Positions 51,743 to 64,000 of a stretch of 64,000 bases of DNA are shown piece after piece. The first letter of the stretch is position 1. Each line of letters starts with the position of its first letter. The position numbers were made by a program, and so were the translations under genes. The stretch lies in assembly GCA_014529385.2 (NCBI GenBank), contig CM043970.1, positions 41,225,279-41,289,278 of the forward strand, read 5' to 3'. The notes beneath the pieces are model-generated. The model did no database searches. It was not told the DNA's origin and saw only the letters and a program-made list of their open reading frames with translations. The stretch is from Adiantum capillus-veneris (lineage: Eukaryota > Streptophyta > Polypodiopsida > Polypodiales > Pteridaceae).

Positions 51743-52502
51743 TGAGATTGGTCAACGGGATAGTGTGTGAGAGAGAGGTTTTAGGTCTTAGTGGTGGTTC
51801 CCACCAAGGAAAAGAGGGGAAGATAGGGGGTGTGAGGGTTGTGAGGGGGGGTGAGAGGATATGGGTGGGAGAGAGAAAATATATATAGAGAGAGGGAGAG
51901 AGTGGATAGAGAGAGAGAGAGAGGGAATCCTCTAAGGCCTGCGAGACCGCTTCCAAGAGAGAGCGCTAGAGTTTAGCGATGATAGGGGAGAGGGGGTGTG
52001 AGACCAGTGGTCCACCAGGAAGAAAACAAAGGGGAGGAGGGGGGGGGGGGGGGGGGGGGGGGTATAAGGCCAGTGGAATGTGGACGAGGGGAAAATGGGG
52101 ATAGACGGCCCGCTGGAGGATGTGGAAGAGCAGAGGGAGAGAGAAAGAATATTTGAAAGAGAGAGAGGGAGAATATACAATATCTGTGGCGGCCCGCCAG
52201 AGGGTGTGACAGAGGCACCAATTTCTTATGCGTCCACCAGGCCGAGTGATGCAACGAGCGACAGAGTAGGAGAGAGAGAGAATATTGGTGGAGTCGAGCA
52301 GTAGGAGAGAGAGTCAGTCCGTCTTCTGGTGATAATGGAGGGGTGTGGGCAAACTGGCGGCGCCCCACTATTGGTTAAGCTTAGAGGGGGGGTGGTGAAT
52401 GGTAAAGAGATTCTTTTTGTTTTTTTTTTCCTTCTTTGGTAATATGGCCTCCCTTCCTTAGGGTGTGGTTCTCGCGGTCGCGGTTTTGAAAACCGGCCGT
52501 CA
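51743..52502 (-). repeat. 5' LTR of the Tat-like element
   Basis: 760 bp, aligned end to end with 43738-44404 but longer by an ~85-bp purine-rich insertion near 52110-52195. That insertion is flanked by copies of a GGCCCGC...GGATGTG-type sequence, so it looks like an internal duplication. The poly-G tract at 52038-52061 matches that of the other LTR. Confidence 0.8.
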
Positions 52503-52513
52503 ATAGTCTTAAC

Positions 52514-52700
52514 AATTAACATATAGACTTGAAAACAATATGTGTAGGATGCATGTCACAAAAATACCACAAATCATGAAATAAAGCACAAAGCTGGAAA
52601 TTGTTTTCAATGTTTTCAAGGCAGTGATATCAATTGACATATAGACTTCAAAACAATATGTGAAGGATGCATGTCACACAAATAACACAAAGCATGAGAA
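52514..52700. repeat. Two direct repeats, possible CACTA subterminal repeats
   Basis: A ~67-bp unit (ACATATAGACTT...ATGCATGTCACA) occurs at 52514-52580 and, diverged, at 52632-52699. It lies beyond the 3' end of the transposase, where CACTA elements carry subterminal repeats. No CACTA terminus was found. Confidence 0.5.
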
Positions 52701-52738
52701 ACATATTAAAACAATACAGTAAATTCAAAGTGCTATTG

Positions 52739-55700
52739 TCATAAGAGGGTACATCGACCATTAATTTTTTGTTTGTGATTACAATAAATATCAATATAAG
52801 CATTACAAAGATCCCTACAAACATCATGATCTATTTCAATGCCCATAGACACGAGATCAATGAAAAAACCCATTGACTCACTAGATCCATATTCATTTCT
52901 ATCCTCATTGTGGTGAATAGCATCATCCTTCAAAGTATCCATTATTTTCTCCAATTCACTGTCAAGTATACTTTGTTGAGGTACATGGTCAATTTCAACT
53001 ATACTAAAAGTCACCCCCCTAATATAACTTCTCTTCTCTTTCTTGCTCTTCTAGTCCTTTAGCTTCAACATCTCTTTGCTCTTCTCCTAGATTTTCTCTT
53101 TCCTCTTCTTTCTCTGATTCTTCCTCTTTGGCCACCACGACCTTCACCATGGGTTTGATGTCTTGACTTTCATAGATAGATTTTACAGGATATGAAACTT
53201 CAACTATATACCATCAACAGTCAATATAATTGCAATTAGAATGGAAGACAACCTTAGCACATATACACAAACGATCAATGTGGTTAAAAATAGTATGAAA
53301 CATATTCAATATTTGTCATCATACCTACTCGCAATGTTTGTGGCAAAATGAGGGAACCCTTCTCTCCCTCCCGACTATATATAGAGTTAATCATAATTAT
53401 TCCACTTAGATGCCTCTTCACATTTTCTTTTCCACCTTGAGATACAGGATCTTTAAACCATTTCACATCCATTGGAAGGACATGGAACGTGTGGTAGACA
53501 ATTTTCATTATATTTTTCAAGAAACAAAAATAGTGTTCAATTTCACTGATTTCACTCTCAAATCTAGCAATAAACACTACTATCTTGAGTGCTTCTTTGT
53601 AAACCAATGTGTTCTTACCATAGTGCCTTCCACATGACCACAGGGCCATTATACAATCTGAACTACAAGGGATTAAAAATACTAGAAATATGAAGAAAGC
53701 AACTAGTAATCCACATGTAGAATACAGAAATGCCAAAAGTTAACCCTTGGTAGACATCCTCTTTTGTACTCCCATTCTTCCAAAGAAATTGGTGTACCAT
53801 TCTTGGATTCATCATGTTCCATCTCATCATATAAGCACTCAATGATCCACTTGAGAGATAAAAAAGCTTGGATGGAAAGGTGATCCGCCGTCCAAGTCCT
53901 CTTGCACAAGCTACGCTCTTGTATTCTTTTTCCAATCTAGTTCCGTTTGATTTCTCAATTTTCCATATCGAATCAACCACTTTTGCATGACCTATGCATT
54001 GTTGATACAAAATATTTCCACAACTTGTTGCGTACTTTGATTCATAGTAGATTATTTTCCTTTGCACTATGGCATAGGATACACCATACATTCATTTTTC
54101 ACATTGCTCCATAGACATGGGGATGAATCCACTCTGCTAAGTTATTATAAAATAGATACAAATGACCTTTTTCCTTGATCCCTTCCAAACATGCTCTTTG
54201 GCACACAAAAGCCTTCAAACTCTTTAAGAACCTCTAAAGAAAAAACATCCACCGTGCATGTACTACTACACCAGATATAGCTATTTCTTCAAGAAGATTT
54301 CAAGAAAAAACATTCACTATGCATGTACTACACCCAGATAGGTATTTCTTCTATCAAGTGCACTACCAAATTCATTTGAGTGGTGAGGATGGTTCTTGGA
54401 AATGTATCCTCAATCATGCACATGGCCTCCACTACAACAATTTGTGCTCTCTCTAGAGATGATGTATCAATCTCTTCAAAACTCACAAGTTTATACTCAT
54501 AGAAACACATGATCCCAAGTAAGACTACAAAAATTAAATAAATATAAAAAGAAATGCAACATAAAAGAAATTGGAAATTATGACTACACACCTCACAGCT
54601 TCTCGCATTTTGTAAACAATGGCACAAACCTCCTCCCCTCCAACACCCACTAATGGAAATATCTAGAATAAACTATCTTTATGCAATTAAATTTTAGGAT
54701 TTAAACACAATATATATAATTCTCATCATCCATATAACCATGCTTCGATTTTACTTGCATCATTTTGTGCCAATCATGCATCTTAAGGCCATACAATTGG
54801 TAAGAGACTCTCTGCTTTGTCCAAGTGAAAGCACCCATCAAAGATCGCATGTAGCGAGTTGGGGTTGGAAATGATGCAATCTCCAACTTCTTATATTATT
54901 TCTCTTTGGATTTCAACAACCAAGGTGCTTTTGGCAATACCAATTTGCCTCTTTTTCCCTCCCTTGGCCATTTAGAAGGGCTGTCTACCAATGGACCACA
55001 AGTCTCCTCACTTTTTTACCATCCTTGTTTTCAACCAAATGATTCCAAATATATTGTGCATAATTATTGAAAATGTGCTTGGGGTCTATAAGATGACTGT
55101 GGAGCCGTATGCCAATATACTCTGATCCCTTGCTTTCATTGAGTGTGAGGAAACTCCAATCAAAGATGGTTTGAATTGAGAGTGAGATGGGGGGAGAAAG
55201 AGATGGTGTTTTTCATACATTGTGCTCTTGAGGTGTTTCATATAGTTAGCCACAAGTGAGGGGCAACACTATGGACATGCATGCTAACCAAATGTTTCCA
55301 AGCCTACAAAAAAACAATAACACAAGTATTTAAAGTGATAGAAACAAGTATGTTATATAGTAGATAAAAAATAGTAGTTCTTGCAAATGACAAAACCCAC
55401 TAGCGCATTTGGAATAGCATGGATAGTGATGCATAGTCCACATCAAAACTACATGAAATTGTGCATCCCGTCTACTAGCAGTTGATGCAAAAACATCATG
55501 TATTTGGATCTCATGCCATAAAACTTTGAGTTCCCCTATTATAAGCTTGGGGTACACATCCATGTTTTTCTACTTTGTGTAGGATTAAAGAGAAAGCAAA
55601 GCAAACCCCTTCTTGATTGCCATCTAGAGTGGGATATTGTAGCGGACCAACACCACTGGCCATAGGCTTCACGAGGTAGATCTCATGCCAAAGGGATTGA

Positions 55701-57200
55701 GACCATCTGTGCCAAGCCCAAAATGCAAGTGGCTGGCCTTGAAGTAAGGTCACATGTCTTTCATGTGTTGCCATGTTGGCGAGTCTGCTAAATGCTCATC
55801 TTCCCATCTAATGATTAGTGCCTTTGGTGCTATGACATGAATGTAGAAATATCCTTGTTTTGAAACATGTGTTGGATGCACGATATGATAGGAAAATGCC
55901 TGAATACTTTTCATGGTACTTCCTTTCCAATGGCCTCCTTTTTGTACCTTTCTCCTCCACACTTTGGAAAATGTGAGGCTTCCACATGGTCGCCACAAAA
56001 CAAAATGTAAATGTTGACACATGCGATGCATTCATAATCCAATTAAGGGATACAATAATTTTATTGGAAAATTGCCATTCGAAAATAGATTTTTCATAAG
56101 CCTGTTAAGCCAAAATTGCTTAAAATTATGGAACATTACCAGAATACCCATGAAGTTTGAGAGAATTCCAAAAATACTCCTCAAGTTCTGAAAATTCCAA
56201 ACTACCCCTCATATTTGCCAAAATGTCCCAAAATGACCTTAACTTTCCAAGATTCCCAAAATACCTATGGATATTCTTATAAACATCTTCAAACAATTTC
56301 TTTTTGCAAGTCTTCATATGAAGATTAGCTCTCCCTAAATAGAAGATAATAGAAGTATAATTTCTGGGTAATATTGTGGGCTCTCAAGCGGAAATGGCTT
56401 TTAATATGCACAAATGCCTTTATTTGTGAGCTCATTGGTCACAATTTCTATATATAAGACACTTAAAGATGAATATCTATTAAAAAAAAGACTAAAATGT
56501 GTAACATTTGGAGAAACCCATCCAAAATTGGTACAAATGTATTTTGGTAATTTTTGAAATTAAAGAGGTATTTTGGAAATTCTACCAAATTTAAGGGATA
56601 TCTTGGTATTATTTTCTAAAATTATCAATAATAAAAGGTATAAAGGCTACTTACTATAGGAGGCTCATAAAACTTGGATTGTTTCAACCATACTTGGTTT
56701 GCTAGTTCAAAATCTCTAAACATGATTGTAGGAGGGAGTATTGACAGAGATGTAGATATTGCATCTCAAAGCACTGCCTCCTCTTTGTATTCAGGCATTA
56801 CCTCTTTGTAATCCTCCACATCATCATGGAAATCATGGACTATTGTCAATGATGGATTGGTCCCCAAGAAAAGGGCTGTCCCCATCAATACCACTCATGG
56901 TGGCTTGATGTTGCACTTGATGAAGCTCTTGGTGGAGCCTTTTGATTAACCTTTGATGCCCCCCACCACAATGTAGTGTGGCAATTAGTCTCTCATAGCT
57001 TAACAATTGGTGTGCTCCTCATCGTTGCTCTCATCCTCATCATTGTCCAAGCATGAAGAGCCATCCCAAAAGCCATCCTCTTGTGCATGTTGCAAATAAA
57101 TACACCTCAAAGACACAATTTTCCCGTTTGGCACATTGTAAAATGACAGTAAACCTTCTGCACTAACCAATCTAGCACTCGCATGCCCGGTGGTGGACCC
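52739..57200 (-). mobile_element. CACTA (En/Spm) DNA transposon relic, TNP2-type transposase
   Basis: Minus-strand fragments in several frames follow the TNP2 order. They are RWEDEHLADSPTW (~55760), GLGTDGLNPFGMRSTS (~55690), NIPLWMAIKKGF (~55610), MDVYPKLIIGELKVLW and LMWTMHHYPCY (55330-55563), YQLYGLKMHDWHKMM (~54770), and LERAQIVVVEAMCMIEDTFP (54330-54480). A DUF4216-like tail follows at 53284-53560 (DVKWFKDPV). The N-terminal part, 56640-57200, is too degraded to assign firmly. A simple cut-and-paste transposase, no longer functional. Confidence 0.75.
54328..55774 (-). pseudogene. TNP2-like transposase core
   Basis: The most recognisable part of the CACTA transposase, split over at least three frames. 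The Asn-Pro-Phe-Gly motif and the ELKVLW/LWTMHHYP block are characteristic of the Transposase_21 family. Gaps at ~54900-55320 may be introns or decay. Confidence 0.72.
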
Positions 57201-57502
57201 GACCTAACCATTCAAAAAATTGAAGGAATCAATTTTTGAACCAAAAAAGTCCTGAAATATTCAAATTTGATTCTCTAAGAATTTTAAACTATTAAAACTA
57301 GGTTAGAGAAGTGACTACATGCATTGCTACTTACTCTCTTATATGCATTACTAATTGCATAGCTACAGTAGCAGCTATATTTACGGCTATAGATTTAAAT
57401 TCTACCCATCTTTATCTAAGCAATGGGTATTATTAAAAAAGAGCATCTTCTTGCTCTGTTGTAGACATACAACATAGTATGGTGCTTCATGGAGGTGAAA
57501 TA

Positions 57503-57553
<51 letters not shown>

Positions 57554-59581
57554 AATGCATGTCTTATCCTCATCCTTCCCTCTCCCTTTCATATTTGCAA
57601 ACATGTATCATTTACAAACATTGAAAGTGAAAAGAGAGTACACATCTCTATTGGCAACATTTGTTGATTGCAATGATCCTCCTTTGGTGATTAAATCAAT
57701 CTTTTCTTGGTGAGCATAGATTCACTTCCTCTTGGTATTCCTCACTTGTTGAAAATGATCAATGCAAAATGATGTTTTTGTTGTGTCTTTGTGCTTGTAG
57801 GGTCTTGTGCTGTCAACTTGGTGCCTTCATCTTTGCACTTTGGAATCCCTAAACTACAAGGTATTTTTTGTTTTGCTTGGGATTTTTAGTTTTTTGGGTA
57901 CATTGCATTTTTCAATTTTCATGACAAGTCGTATAGTGCATTGAATTCTTTATTTGTGTTACATATTTGGTTGAGAACATGCTAGCTTATAGTCAACAAT
58001 TTTTTGTGCATTCCTTGTTTGCAATGCATTTAAGAAACAATTATCACTAGTTACTGTGTTTATAATTGGTCATTTGAAGATGTTCATGGCTGATTGTTTA
58101 CAGAGGCATAAGAATGACATTTAAGATTACTTAGGTTGAACCATTGGAGAGGTAGAATGGGATATAGACCAAAACAAACACAATTGACCCTATATAGCTC
58201 ATGGTATTCACAATACCCCTATCCTTTCAAAAACACCTTCAAAATACACAAATTACACTAGCAGAAGCTGGTTTGCACCTCACTCATACTACAAGATCAC
58301 TACTCAACACAAATGCACCATTGTGGTTTGTCTTATCACTTTCAACACACGTAACATATCTATCTCACACTCCTTACTAAACACCACCGGTCCGGGGGGA
58401 CACACGCACATGCATTGTCGACACCCTGGAAATACAAGAGCAGGAGAAAGAGAGGAGAGAAGGGGAGAGCAACACCATACAGGGAAATGAATGCTTCACT
58501 TGCTTCAAAAAGATCTCTTACAATGCTTCCAAAACCAAATCAATTGCTAACTTCCAAAAATACAAACCCTCTTGGCTCTGCGGGGAAAACCCTCTGCAAA
58601 CAAACCCCCAAATAATTAAAAAAACCTCTTTTAAAGAGGTGCCCATAGAATTTTAGTAGCTTTTTTCCCATTGGTCCACTTGATTAATTGCTTTGGCAAC
58701 TTTGGGAGGGAGGTCCCCCTTAGGTGCCTCTCATGAGTTTGGAGCACTAGCTCTAGTGCTAGTGCTCAAAGAGAGCTTTGTCCCCAATAAAAAACGAAGC
58801 GGTGGAGCCCAGCAGGCCTCATGTGTGAATTTCACCCAATCAAGGCTTCAAGGACCACCAATGGTCACTTACCACCATCACGGCCTCCTAGAAACACCGT
58901 TAGATCCATGCACACCCACTACAAAGCGTTGAGGGTCGCCCATGCAACGATTAGGTGGAATAGGAGATGGCGGCCTCCATAGTCAGGTGCCCCATGCTTC
59001 ACTTCACCCCTTTGATGGTACAAGTGATAAATCATTGCCATTCTTATACCCCACTATCCCAAGCTCCATCTATGCATGTGGCTTATCTTTCCCAACCACA
59101 TGACAACCTCCTTAGCTTGGTCTATGCATGTGTGTTATCTTCCCTAGCCACGTGGCAACCCTCCACGTTTTGCACCCCTTAATATTTTTTTATTTTCTTA
59201 ATGCCACCTTAAAATTTTCCTTTCTGTGTACTCACTGGACAAATGGTCAAGTAGTAAAGTACCATTGAAAGTTGGTATTTTGATTCGACATATCTAGTTC
59301 ACCAATCGACTCCTTTGTGGCCTTGAATGGTGAGCCCTAAAAATGGAAAAACACAAGACTCTCCATTTCTATCATTGGAGAGGGGGAATGGAAACACACC
59401 CAAAAACATGGAAAATTGCCTACTATGGCTCAGAGTATTCACGACACCCCATTCGTCTCAAAATCACCTTCAAAACAATACACTGTCCCAAACATACACA
59501 CACAATTGTGCATTGACAAACAAAAATGCACCCTTGAGAATCAACAACCATGCAACACTTGCACCATCTCTATCATACAAA

Positions 59582-59642
<61 letters not shown>

Positions 59643-60062
59643 CTCTCTCTCAGATTCGTCCTCCCTTCTTGTCACCAGGTCGACCTCGCCTTGCTTCCTT
59701 GACCTTGAAGCTGCAACCTGTTGGGGATTTCTCCTACTCATAACTATTTGGGAGTTTTCGTGCTTGCAATGTGCCCATCTACTCAACACTTCAAGAGCTT
59801 GCAAGAGTTCATTTGTTCACTATGATCCACTTTGAGGCTTTGTGCATCCACAGGGCCTACTCACACAGTGAAGGCTCTCAACACAAGGGCCAGTACTGCC
59901 AGGTCGACGCTTTGCTCTTCTCGTGGGATGCCTTGAAAGGGAGGCCCCATTTGAATTCGATTTGAAAAACCACAAGGACAGTGTCCGATAGGTTTACACA
60001 GAGCTGAGATTCAAGGGTTTTTACAATGTTCACACAACACTCAAAGGGTTACCCACCGAGTC
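57201..60062. other. No gene seen; repeats
   Basis: (CT)n arrays lie at about 57500-57551 and 59584-59652. A ~120-bp block at 58141-58260 recurs, diverged, at 59371-59490. A ~47-bp block (CTATGCATGTG...ACAACCT) is duplicated at about 59068-59160. Some frames exist but none is persuasive. Confidence 0.5.
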
Positions 60063-60371
60063 ATGTATTACTTCAACACACCGACCCCCAACACATGCAA
60101 CAATTTACTTGCTTTGGCAGCTGCATCCAGGAAGGATCCGGCCGCTCGCCAAGGCACGAGGATCACAACCCTAGAGGCTCAGATCCAAGCACTTGTTTTG
60201 GAGAATGCTCCACTCAAACAATGCTTGAGTAAGCTCAAGGATGCTACAAAGGAGAACGAGATTCTCATTGCAAAAAAACACGAAGTCAAAGCTTCTCTCA
60301 ATGAGGCTATCAAGGCGGATCAACAAGAAGCCAATGTGGCAGTGCATAAGAAGATCGACCGCAAAATCTAG
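60063..60371 (+). CDS. Unrecognised 102-residue coiled-coil frame
   Basis: A plus-strand frame with heptad-like text (TLEAQIQALVLENAPLKQC, KLKDATKENEILIAKKHEV) and a TAG stop at 60369-60371. That is exactly where the minus-strand Copia homology begins, so the stop may come from the junction. It may be an exon or a fragment of a longer coiled-coil protein. No family assigned. Confidence 0.35.
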   Translation: MYYFNTPTPNTCNNLLALAAASRKDPAARQGTRITTLEAQIQALVLENAPLKQCLSKLKDATKENEILIAKKHEVKASLNEAIKADQQEANVAVHKKIDRKI

Positions 60372-61270
60372 GCTATCTCCTCTTGTGTCTTTGGACACAT
60401 ATCCTTCGTTAGTTTAAAATGACGAGCCAAAGGTGTAGAAACTGGTTTTGCATTCTGCATTGCAAACATTTCTAGTACCTTCTTGATGTAATCTTCTTGA
60501 GATAGCTTTATTGTCTTCTTCGTCCTGTCCCTTGATATTTTCACACCAAGTATCCTCTTTGCAACACCTAAATCTTTCATTGAAAAAGATTTAGACAGCT
60601 CCTCTTTTAGGTCTTTGATGTCCTGCATGTTAGCACATGCAATCAACATGTCATCAACATACAACATTAGGATGATGAATTTTCCATCTCCCAAATTCTT
60701 CGTGTAGACGCACTGACCCGAGTTGCATCTTGTGAATCCATGATCCAACATCCATCGATCAAACTTCAAGTACCATTGTCTTGATGCTTGCTTTAAACCA
60801 TACAAGCTCTTCTTTAATCTGTAAACCATTTTCTCCTTACCTTTTACTTCATACCCCTTTGGTTGAAGCATGTAGATTTCCTCCTCTAAGTCACCGTGAG
60901 GGAATGCCGTATTTACATCCATTTGCTCGAGATTTAGATCATGAGAAGCCACAAGGCTTAAGACAAGCCTAATTGAGTTTATTTTTACAACAGGAGAAAA
61001 TATTTCATTGAAGTCAATACCTTTCTTTTGAGAAAACCCTTTTACCACAAGCCTAGACTTGTACCTTTTCTTCCCACCTTCTTCTTCCTTCAGCTTGTAC
61101 ACCCATTTGTTTTGAAGTTCCCGCTTACCTTTAGGCAACTCAACCAACTCCCATGTTTGGTTGCGATGTAGTGAGTCCATCTCCACTTGCATGCTCTTCG
61201 TCCATTCTTCTTTGGATTCATGTTGCATAGCTTCTTCGTATGATTCAGGCTCTCCAGAATCTGAGATCAA
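60368..61270 (-). pseudogene. Copia reverse transcriptase, 300 codons
   Basis: In the same frame as the upstream gag-integrase. It contains NKWVYKLKEE, QMDVNTAFPHGDL, SLYGLKQASRQWY and the intact active site LMLYVDDMLIAC. It stops at TAG just after CPKTQEEIA, where related proteins continue into RNase H. The stop codon lies at the junction with unrelated sequence. Confidence 0.92.
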
Positions 61271-61327
61271 GAGATGGTTGAAGGAAGGAACAAACCTTTC
61301 TGGAGGTCTACTTGCTCTTGTAGATCT

Positions 61328-63520
61328 TCAGGGAGTAGGTTGAGGCTCCTCATTTGGTTGACGTTGTTGCACATTGTCACCATTTGCAGTCCTTGAGTCT
61401 TCATTGTCCTCAAGCTCCATGTACTCATCACCTGTTTCTTTTGTTTGTTTTCTTTCCAAGTAATCTTTGTACATATTTTGTTCGTTAAAAATTACATCCC
61501 TACTCCTTAAGATTTTACCATCTTCAGGATTCCATAGGCGATACTCAAAGTCACCTTCTCCATAGCCAATGAAGAAACACTTTTTGGATTGTGCATCTAG
61601 CTTTGATCTTAGGCTTCTATCTATGTGCATGAAAGCCTCACACCCAAACACTTTGAGAAATTCATAATTCACCGGTTTACCTGTCCATGCCTCTTCTGGA
61701 ACTCCCCCATCCAATGCCGTTGAGTGTGACCGATTGATTAAGTACACAGACGTACTTACAGCTTCCGCCCAAAGTTCAAGCGGTAGGACTGCATGTAGCC
61801 GCATGCTTCGTGCTCGCTCCATGATTGTCCCGTTCATCCTTTCTGAAATCCCATTTTGTTGAGGTGTCCTTGGGGTTGTCCTTTGCCTCTGAATGCCATT
61901 GCTAGCACAAAAGCTTTCAAAAGCTTGGCTGCAATATTCGCCTCCATTGTTGAATCTGAGGCATTTAACCTTGGTACCTGTTTCGTTCTCCACAAAGGCT
62001 TTCCACCTTTGAAATATGGAAAATACATCAGATTTATTCTTCATGACATAAACCCATGTTTTTCTAGTCGCATTGTCTATGAATGTTACATAGTACAATG
62101 AGCCACCAAGTGATGGTGTACTTGCAGGACCCCAAACATCAGAATGAACCAACTCAAGTTTTTTATTTTTTCTTTCATTTTCTGATTTTTGAAATTTTAC
62201 CCTCTTTTGTTTACCATAAACACAATCTTCACAGAACTCTAAGTCCACTTCTTTCAAACCTGATAGAAGCTTCTTTGTTTGAAGGATTTGCATTCCTTTG
62301 GCACTCATATGCCTAAGTCGGTAGTGCCACACCGCATTGTCAACTTCTGTAGTTGCTGCACAAGCTGAAGGTTGCGTGCTAACAGTACACAAGTAAAGTG
62401 TACCAACTTTTTCTCCCTTGGAAACCACCAAAGATCCCTTTGAGATCTTCCACCATTTGTTTCCGAATGCAATGTTGTGACCTTCATCATCCAATTGTCC
62501 TGTAGAGATCAAATTTTTGCGAAGAGAAGGAACATGCCTAACATCTTTAAGCTTCCATTTATTTCCGTTAGTAGTTTTGACAGAAACTGTACCTTTGCCG
62601 ACAATCTCACAAGCTTCATCATCTCCCAAGTATACATACCCAAAATTACCTTTGGTGTAGTCTTGGAAATGTTGCTTGTGTGGTGTCGCATGGAATGAAG
62701 CCTCGGAATCTACTATCCAAGAATTAGACACATTGTCTAATGAGAGAAGTAGAGCATCTTGCTCTACTTTACCTGCCACATTGGCCTCCGATGTTGGCTT
62801 GTTGTCTTGAGACTCTGTCTTCTTCTTCTTCTTCTTGGACCAGCAATCCTTCTTGACGTGGCCCTTCTTGCCGCTGTTCCAACATTCAAGAACTGACTTT
62901 GTGCGTGACTTGCTCCGCCTTGAGCTATCACGACCCTTTTGGTTTTTGAACCTTTCCTTAGGCTTTCCTCTTGTTTCCATTGATAGTGCAACACTTGATG
63001 ATTCTCCTGTACTTCTCCTTTGCATTTCCTCGCTTAGGAGAACACCCACAACATCATCAAACTTAAGAGTATTTGTAGCAGAGATAGAATTACTTACAAC
63101 CATCACAAGGCTGTCCCAACTATCCGGTAGAGATGATAGTATAAGGAGAGCTCGCACTTCATCATCAAAATTGATTTTCATCGATCGAAGTTGACTTATG
63201 TTTGTGTTAAAGTCATTTAGGTGTTTTGCAACTGAACCATTCTCTGCCATCTTCAGATTGAACAAGCGCTTCATAAGAAATACCTTATTGTATGCCGATG
63301 ATTTCTCGTAGAAGTCGTCAAGCGACTTCATCAAGTCCTGCGTGGTCTTTATCTCCGAAACATTGAAGGCCACCGTTGACGCCAAGCTTAACCGGATTGT
63401 TCCCAGGGCCTTTTGATCAAGGAAAATCCATGCTTCATCTGCCATCGTTGCCGGCTTCTTTGCAAGACCGCCTAGTGGCAAATAGAGGTCCTTCTGGTAG
63501 AGATAGTCTTCAATCTGCAT
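61328..63520 (-). pseudogene. Copia gag-protease-integrase, 730 open codons
   Basis: Gag carries a knuckle CWNSGKKGHVKKDC, where the second Cys is replaced by Ser. The protease active site reads VDSEASFH instead of DSGAS. The integrase has the HHCC finger (WHYRLRHMS, CEDCVYGK). Its core reads FIDNATRKTW and RFNNGGEY, where the usual second catalytic Asp is Asn, then QQNGISERMN. So three active sites are damaged although the frame is open. An upstream TAA at 63572 separates the probable ATG (63592) from this frame. The frame ends at TGA 61328, directly before RSTRASRPPERF, the linker to RT. Confidence 0.9.
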
Positions 63521-63656
63521 CTTCCAATGTTGGTAGTTTTTGCTGTTGAACTTCTCAATCTTGAGCTTCCCTTACTCCGTCATAACTCCCATTCAATTCA
63601 AGGAATCCTTTCCTTGAGATAATTTAACTACGAGCAAACCTTGCTCTTATACTAGT

Positions 63657-63740
63657 TGTTAGAAAATAAGACGTAGCTAAATAGATAATTGAGTAGATTA
63701 CTTAATGGAGAGAGAAAGATTTACATACACGAGATTATAG

Positions 63741-63781
<41 letters not shown>

Positions 63782-64000
63782 CACGATATACGTGGTTCAC
63801 CCAATGTGGGCTACGTCCACGGGAAAGCAACCACTGAATGGCTTTAGTACTTCAAAACAAGAAGTAGTTTACAAAGGGATTATACCCTTAATAGAGCTCT
63901 CGCCTTGCTTCACTCTCACCACCTCACACTCACCTTGTTGTATCAACTTCACACTATGAAATGTGTGTAGAAATGGCCTCCTTTTATAGGCCAAAAAGGC
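63657..64000 (-). repeat. 5' LTR of Copia 3, inner part
   Basis: Begins TGTTAGAAAATAAG at 63657 and runs off the window. The minus strand has TATAAAAG at 63981-63988, the likely promoter. A (GA)n array lies at about 63747-63778. The primer site next to it is degenerate (TAGTATAAGAGC). Confidence 0.75.

Larger units (their letters stand above)
60371..64000 (-). mobile_element. Ty1/copia LTR retrotransposon 3 (5' LTR off-window, 3' truncated)
   Basis: Minus strand: 5' LTR from 63657 to beyond 64000, degenerate primer site, then one gag-protease-integrase-RT frame from ~63592 to 60371. It ends abruptly just after the RT at KTQEEIA, before RNase H, and no 3' LTR follows. It differs in sequence from copies A and B, with gag start KFNSKNYQHWK and a Lys-rich knuckle region, and resembles the Tork/Tnt1-type branch. 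Apart from two in-frame stops it is the least decayed element here. Confidence 0.92.

Noticed and set aside
54425-54445. CACTACAACAA, considered as a CACTA terminus
   Set aside because: It lies inside transposase coding sequence with no matching inverted end or 3-bp target duplication.

Overview
This window looks like transposon-rich nuclear DNA from a land plant. Three things point there. The only host gene I can support is an eight-exon plant-type glycosyl hydrolase family 9 endoglucanase. The Copia elements carry the plant initiator-Met primer site, and one Ty3/gypsy element carries a tRNA-Asp type primer site. Long (AG)n, (GT)n and (AC)n arrays occur throughout. A fern or other non-flowering vascular plant is plausible, but the sequence alone does not settle the lineage. 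I see no bacterial operons, CRISPR arrays, rRNA or tRNA genes.

Layout. 1-2916 is the 5' two thirds of a minus-strand Copia element (copy A), with its 5' LTR at 2687-2916. 2917-5530 is intergenic, with a possible small terminal-inverted-repeat element, a tandem duplication and compound microsatellites. 5531-9756 is the endoglucanase gene on the plus strand. 10519-12290 holds two nested 3' ends of one LINE family on the minus strand. 12440-17731 is an unusual block: an LTR-like end, 47-bp tandem repeats, an inverted repeat with ~380-420-bp arms, a decayed plus-strand frame with five stops, and an intact 240-residue minus-strand reading frame that I do not recognise. 17735-18310 is a G-rich minisatellite.

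19030-27658 is a pile-up of Ty3/gypsy pieces: two minus-strand pol relics joined end to end, a plus-strand non-autonomous LTR element, and a minus-strand gag relic. 30159-34115 is a second copy (B) of the Copia family seen at the left edge. 37407-43733 is a minus-strand gag-protease element whose 1573-codon frame is broken by only four stops. 43738-52502 is a minus-strand Ty3/gypsy element with two RNase H-like domains (Tat-like) between two direct repeats taken as LTRs. 52510-57200 is a decayed CACTA (En/Spm) TNP2-type transposase, minus strand. 60371-64000 is a third Copia element, minus strand, almost intact from gag to reverse transcriptase but cut off before RNase H.

The endoglucanase looks functional and is the only likely cell gene; the rest is mobile DNA at different stages of decay. 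The clearest cross-cutting signal is how these elements died. At least 16 in-frame stops in nine separate elements or frames are TAG or TGA that a single C-to-T change would produce from CAG or CGA. These are the CHG and CG contexts that plants methylate. I did not find a convincing new molecular system. The best candidates for follow-up are the 13.4-17.7 kb block of unrecognised frames, the near-perfect palindrome inside endoglucanase intron 6, and the gag-protease-only element.
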